Source of the DNA: Phycomyces blakesleeanus NRRL 1555(-)
Taxonomy: Eukaryota > Mucoromycota > Mucoromycetes > Mucorales > Phycomycetaceae
Direction: 5' to 3'
Assembly: GCF_001638985.1 (NCBI RefSeq)
Contig: NW_017265137.1
Location: 2,047,554-2,111,553 of the forward strand
Length of the DNA stretch: 64,000 bases
The notes below the pieces were generated by a model, which worked only from the letters and a program-made list of their open reading frames with translations, searched no databases and was not told the origin of the DNA. How positions within the stretch are numbered: position 1 is the first letter of the stretch; each line of letters opens with the position of its first letter. The position numbers were made by a program, and so were the translations under genes. Below, one piece after another: positions 61,101 to 64,000 of the stretch.

Positions 61101-62242
61101 AAAAAAAATGGTAAGAAAAAGAAAATTATTATTATTATTTTAAAATATATATATATAAGAAACAGTATCCACCCTTTTGTGTGTATGCTTATGATCCAGA
61201 ATGACAGCGGCTGAATAATAAGTAACAATAAAAGAGTCTGTACAGATATTCACTACAAGCTCTCTCTCACTCTCTCTCTCTTAAATATATATATATATAT
61301 TGTATAACTTACGATTTGAGAACATCCTGACTCTTTTCTCGCAACTTGGTATCAGAGTGGGATTTAGCTTCAGAACTCAAGCCAATTGTAGGATCAGTAG
61401 CTGCTGTAGTTGTAGTTGTAGTTGTAGTTGCGTGGCTAATTGCTGGAGAAGATGCTGTTGTGGACATACAAACACAAAAGAAAGGGAAAAAATAAGACGA
61501 TAAAAACTTAAAAAACAACAACAAAATATAATAGAATAGAATAAGGATTGTGTATGCGGACATGTGTACTGTGTGCGAACAAACAAACAAGAAACACATG
61601 TATATCTATATAGAGAGAGAAATAGGGAAAAACGAACTCTACTTGCGTGTATTAGGTGAATCGACGTTACAGTTTATCGTGGATGATTTGGTTGTCCCGA
61701 GATGTCTCTTTCTGCGTATGATGGTCAAAAGAATGGCAATCAGCATCAACCAAAAGCAAAATAAAAAAAAATCCAAAGATAAAAAGAGAAATTCAAAGAA
61801 AAAAAAGCTTATTGTTACCTTTCTTGTCTTAATGCATATTCCAACATCTTTACTCGTTTCATCAGATCCATTCGCAGATTCTCTACACCTCTTCGTTCAC
61901 CTTCCAATAGTGCAATGCGAGCCTTTATGATTTACATGTGTATATAAGAATTATTTATTAATTGATAGATAGATAGATAGATGGATAGATGGATAGATGA
62001 CTGAATGGATGAGATTCCTGTAGTGTTGTATATATGTATGTATATATGTATATATATATATATGTGTGTGTGTGTGTATATATATCTTGTAATTACTATA
62101 CATGTAGTTTATTGATTCAACTTGCCTTGAATTCTGCTCGTTCAATGGCCCATTCATTCCTCTCACGTTCGAATCGTCTCCATTCAGCCTGTAGGAAGTG
62201 TAGTACACCAGGTAAAGAGTACTCTGATGCTGGGTCGGTCAT
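58114..62242 (-). CDS. Striatin-family WD-repeat protein (STRIPAK scaffold)
   Basis: Fifteen exons on - : 62242-62126, 61922-61819, 61711-61671, 61454-61313, 61096-60511, 60337-60256, 60174-60116, 60033-59978, 59909-59778, 59648-59479, 59370-59152, 59020-58874, 58761-58654, 58569-58483, 58298-58114, giving about 744 aa. Striatin (fungal PRO11/Far8 class) is the PP2A B-type scaffold of STRIPAK, controlling fusion and development. The N-terminus carries the family block (LPGVLHFLQAEWRRFERER, then ARIALLEGERRG, RRVKMLEYAL-like) and LQEINYLL. A Ser/Thr/Pro-rich linker follows, then about seven WD blades from residue about 396 (HLDSVRAVCFHPTE, YRGHTSVVTAVAIS, YVGHTDAIWDFKLF, TAHPTLPLVVSGHEDR, SAHLDAVSCLDIEPSG, GHDASIRLWDIS). 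Intron 1 starts GC (AAG|GCAAGT). Exon 3 is 41 nt. Confidence 0.93.
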
Positions 62243-63739
62243 TTAAGCTAATGTTGAATTGAATGAGCTACTTGATGATCTACACAATAAGCTTCTAATA
62301 TATACTTCTTTCTCTAATTCTTATAAGAAATACAAAGAAGAAGAGGAAGTTTACTATAATAACAAACCTCTGTGTATATGTGTGTGTATGTGTATGTGCG
62401 CCTTATTTCGTTCGTATTGTTCGTTTATCCAAAGTTTAAAAGGCGTGTTATAATATATATATAAAGATATATTTCTCGTCAAGAATATAAAATAAGAAGG
62501 AAAGGAAAGAAGAAGATCAAGAAGAACAAAAATCAAGAGTAAAGAGAAGAAGAATAAAAGATAAAAAAAAAAAGGGTGCTCTAGACTGTAGTTTTTATTT
62601 TATTTTTCAGTAGTTCTGTTCAAACTGAGCTTGCTTTATAAACCCTTTAAAGGAACGTAGCCATTAAGCTTTGCCTATATATTTTATCTTGATTTTTAAA
62701 TATAAAATATAAATATAAAAAGTAAGAATAAGAATTGCTATATATTTTTATGGCTTGCTTATAGTACAGGCTAATGGCTCTACCTTTTATGTTCTTCTTG
62801 TCTTTTAGATTTGTACTTATGTACATATATATAAAAGTGTAGCTTGTGCGGGCAACACCTGCGAGTTCAAGGGGAGGGGGGAGTCACTAGTTACACGAAT
62901 GAATCCGGTGAAATATGACTGTATTTATTTTCTTTCTTCTTCTTCTTTGGTAGAGCAACCATTTGAAAGTGATAGAAAGAAAAATATTGTCCTTATTACA
63001 GGAAAATCTTTTTGAAATTGAATTTTAGATATATAGATGGCTGTATACTGCTATTACTAATACCATTTAATGCCTAGTCCAATTTCAGCTCCTCTAGTTC
63101 TGGTTTATTTATGTTTTTCATACAATTAAAGTTTACAACAGAAGAATTGGATCAATTAACAAAAGAATATGCTATATATAAATACATTACAGTAGGTATG
63201 CAAAAGTTATGTTTATCCCTAGGGACATCCAAGTATTTGGGCCAACAAACAAGTTTACTAGCAAGGGTGTATTTGTGTGTGTGTGTGATTGGTATGTACA
63301 TGAATACTTGAGTAACTATCATTATGACTTGTCCAATAGTAAAGAAAGAATAGAAAGAACATTGGTTTATTCTGATATTTTATTTTATTCTTTTTACTGT
63401 ATGTATATTGTATAGATATTGGAATATAGAAATATACGTATATATACTTATATATACATATATGTATAAATTAATAGTCCCAATGAATTATATGCACACC
63501 GTATTGTGCAATTTGTACAAGTATATGTGTGTAAGTGTTTAAGTGGAAGGAAAGGGGAAGCCAGATGTTGAGATGACCAGGTAAGGATTAAAACTCCTTT
63601 GTGACGTATCATGGACTGTCGCGCACTTAACTCTCACATAAAGTGAAACTCTTCTTTGATTTTTTTTGAATTTTTTGAATTTTTTTTATTTTCCAATCCT
63701 TCTTTTGTAAAGCAAGATTATACTTACATCATCATCATC
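62243..63739. promoter_or_regulatory. Divergent intergenic region, striatin and SND3 promoters
   Basis: About 1.5 kb of AT-rich DNA between divergent genes. It contains purine-rich stretches (62490-62575), a GC-richer patch with a G-run at 62868-62882 and T-rich DNA just before 63740. Short frames (63111-63311 and others) have no support. Confidence 0.4.
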
Positions 63740-64000
63740 ATGGGCTCTCCATCATTCCTCTCCTCTCCAATGTTCAACATTGCCTTTATGTTGGGCTCAA
63801 TGCAGCTCGCAAAAAAGGTTGACTGGGAAGACCCTCAGACTCTTTTCTTGGCACGTGTGGGTTACTATGGTGCACAGGTCTTGGTTATTGCCATGTCTTA
63901 TCTCTTGATTACCTTGATCAAGAAGAAGAACGGTGAGTAAAATTTAGTTTGATTTAGTATGTGTGTGTATGCGCTTTTGATGGAGAATGGGTTACATAAA
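63740..64000 (+). CDS. PHO88: SND3/PHO88-like ER membrane protein, first exon only (partial)
   Basis: Exon 1 from the ATG at 63740 to 63932, then a GTGAGT donor; the remainder lies outside the window. The start (FNIAFMLGSMQLAKKVDWEDP, written here in part; then VGYYGAQVLVIAMSYLL) matches the beginning of Pho88/Snd3, an ER membrane protein of the SRP-independent (SND) targeting route, also linked to phosphate transport in yeast. The hydrophobic stretch at residues about 40-60 fits a membrane segment. ATG context CATCATCATCATGGG. Confidence 0.88.

Noticed and set aside
62845..62890. Possible tRNA or snRNA near the G-run
   Set aside because: A B-box-like GAGTTCAAG is present, but no cloverleaf or snRNA core is found around it.

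Overview
The window reads as nuclear DNA of an AT-rich, intron-containing fungus, most likely an early-diverging Mucoromycota (zygomycete-type) species. Introns are mostly 42-120 nt with GT-AG ends. The genes I can name are eukaryotic (NSA1/WDR74, striatin, Rom2-type RhoGEF, SND3/PHO88, a CCC2-type copper ATPase), F-box/LRR genes occur twice, and there is a broken Fanzor (eukaryotic TnpB-like) gene of the style I associate with Mucoromycota. The species cannot be read from the sequence.

Layout. 0.43-4.3 kb: a tandem array of 13 units (251-278 bp) built around ATCGT/CATCC pentamers, ending in an RG-rich open frame whose tail resembles the unit. 4.3-10.3 kb: gene-poor, with a rearranged inverted duplication. 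10.4-15.4 kb: F-box/LRR gene, NSA1, second F-box/LRR gene, all +. 16.0-21.5 kb: copper P1B-ATPase with seven CxxC metal-binding modules and a Cys-rich insertion. 23.5-24.9 kb: C2H2 zinc-finger regulator on -. 25-30 kb: long intergenic region with four RFX-type X-box palindromes. 30.1-35.7 kb: 11-exon RhoGEF (DEP-DH-PH-CNH).

36.2-57.5 kb is a repeat and relic island. It holds a decayed Fanzor gene, one copy of a 509-bp direct repeat next to it (second copy 4.8 kb away), a tandem array of about 350-bp units with co-varying hairpins fed by a spliced - strand leader, two inverted-repeat elements, and a 6.4-kb array of roughly 58 units of about 106 bp. On the - strand each unit of that array looks like a 55-nt exon plus a roughly 51-nt intron. 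This last array and the structured-RNA array are the best candidates for something undescribed.

58.1-64 kb returns to normal genes: striatin (15 exons, -) and, divergently, the first exon of SND3/PHO88 (+), which runs off the window. Together the ordinary genes cover ribosome assembly, copper loading of the secretory pathway, Rho/cell-wall signalling, STRIPAK signalling and ER protein targeting; no operon-like or pathway cluster is evident. Exon boundaries come from reading splice signals, codon phase and family conservation, without transcript data.
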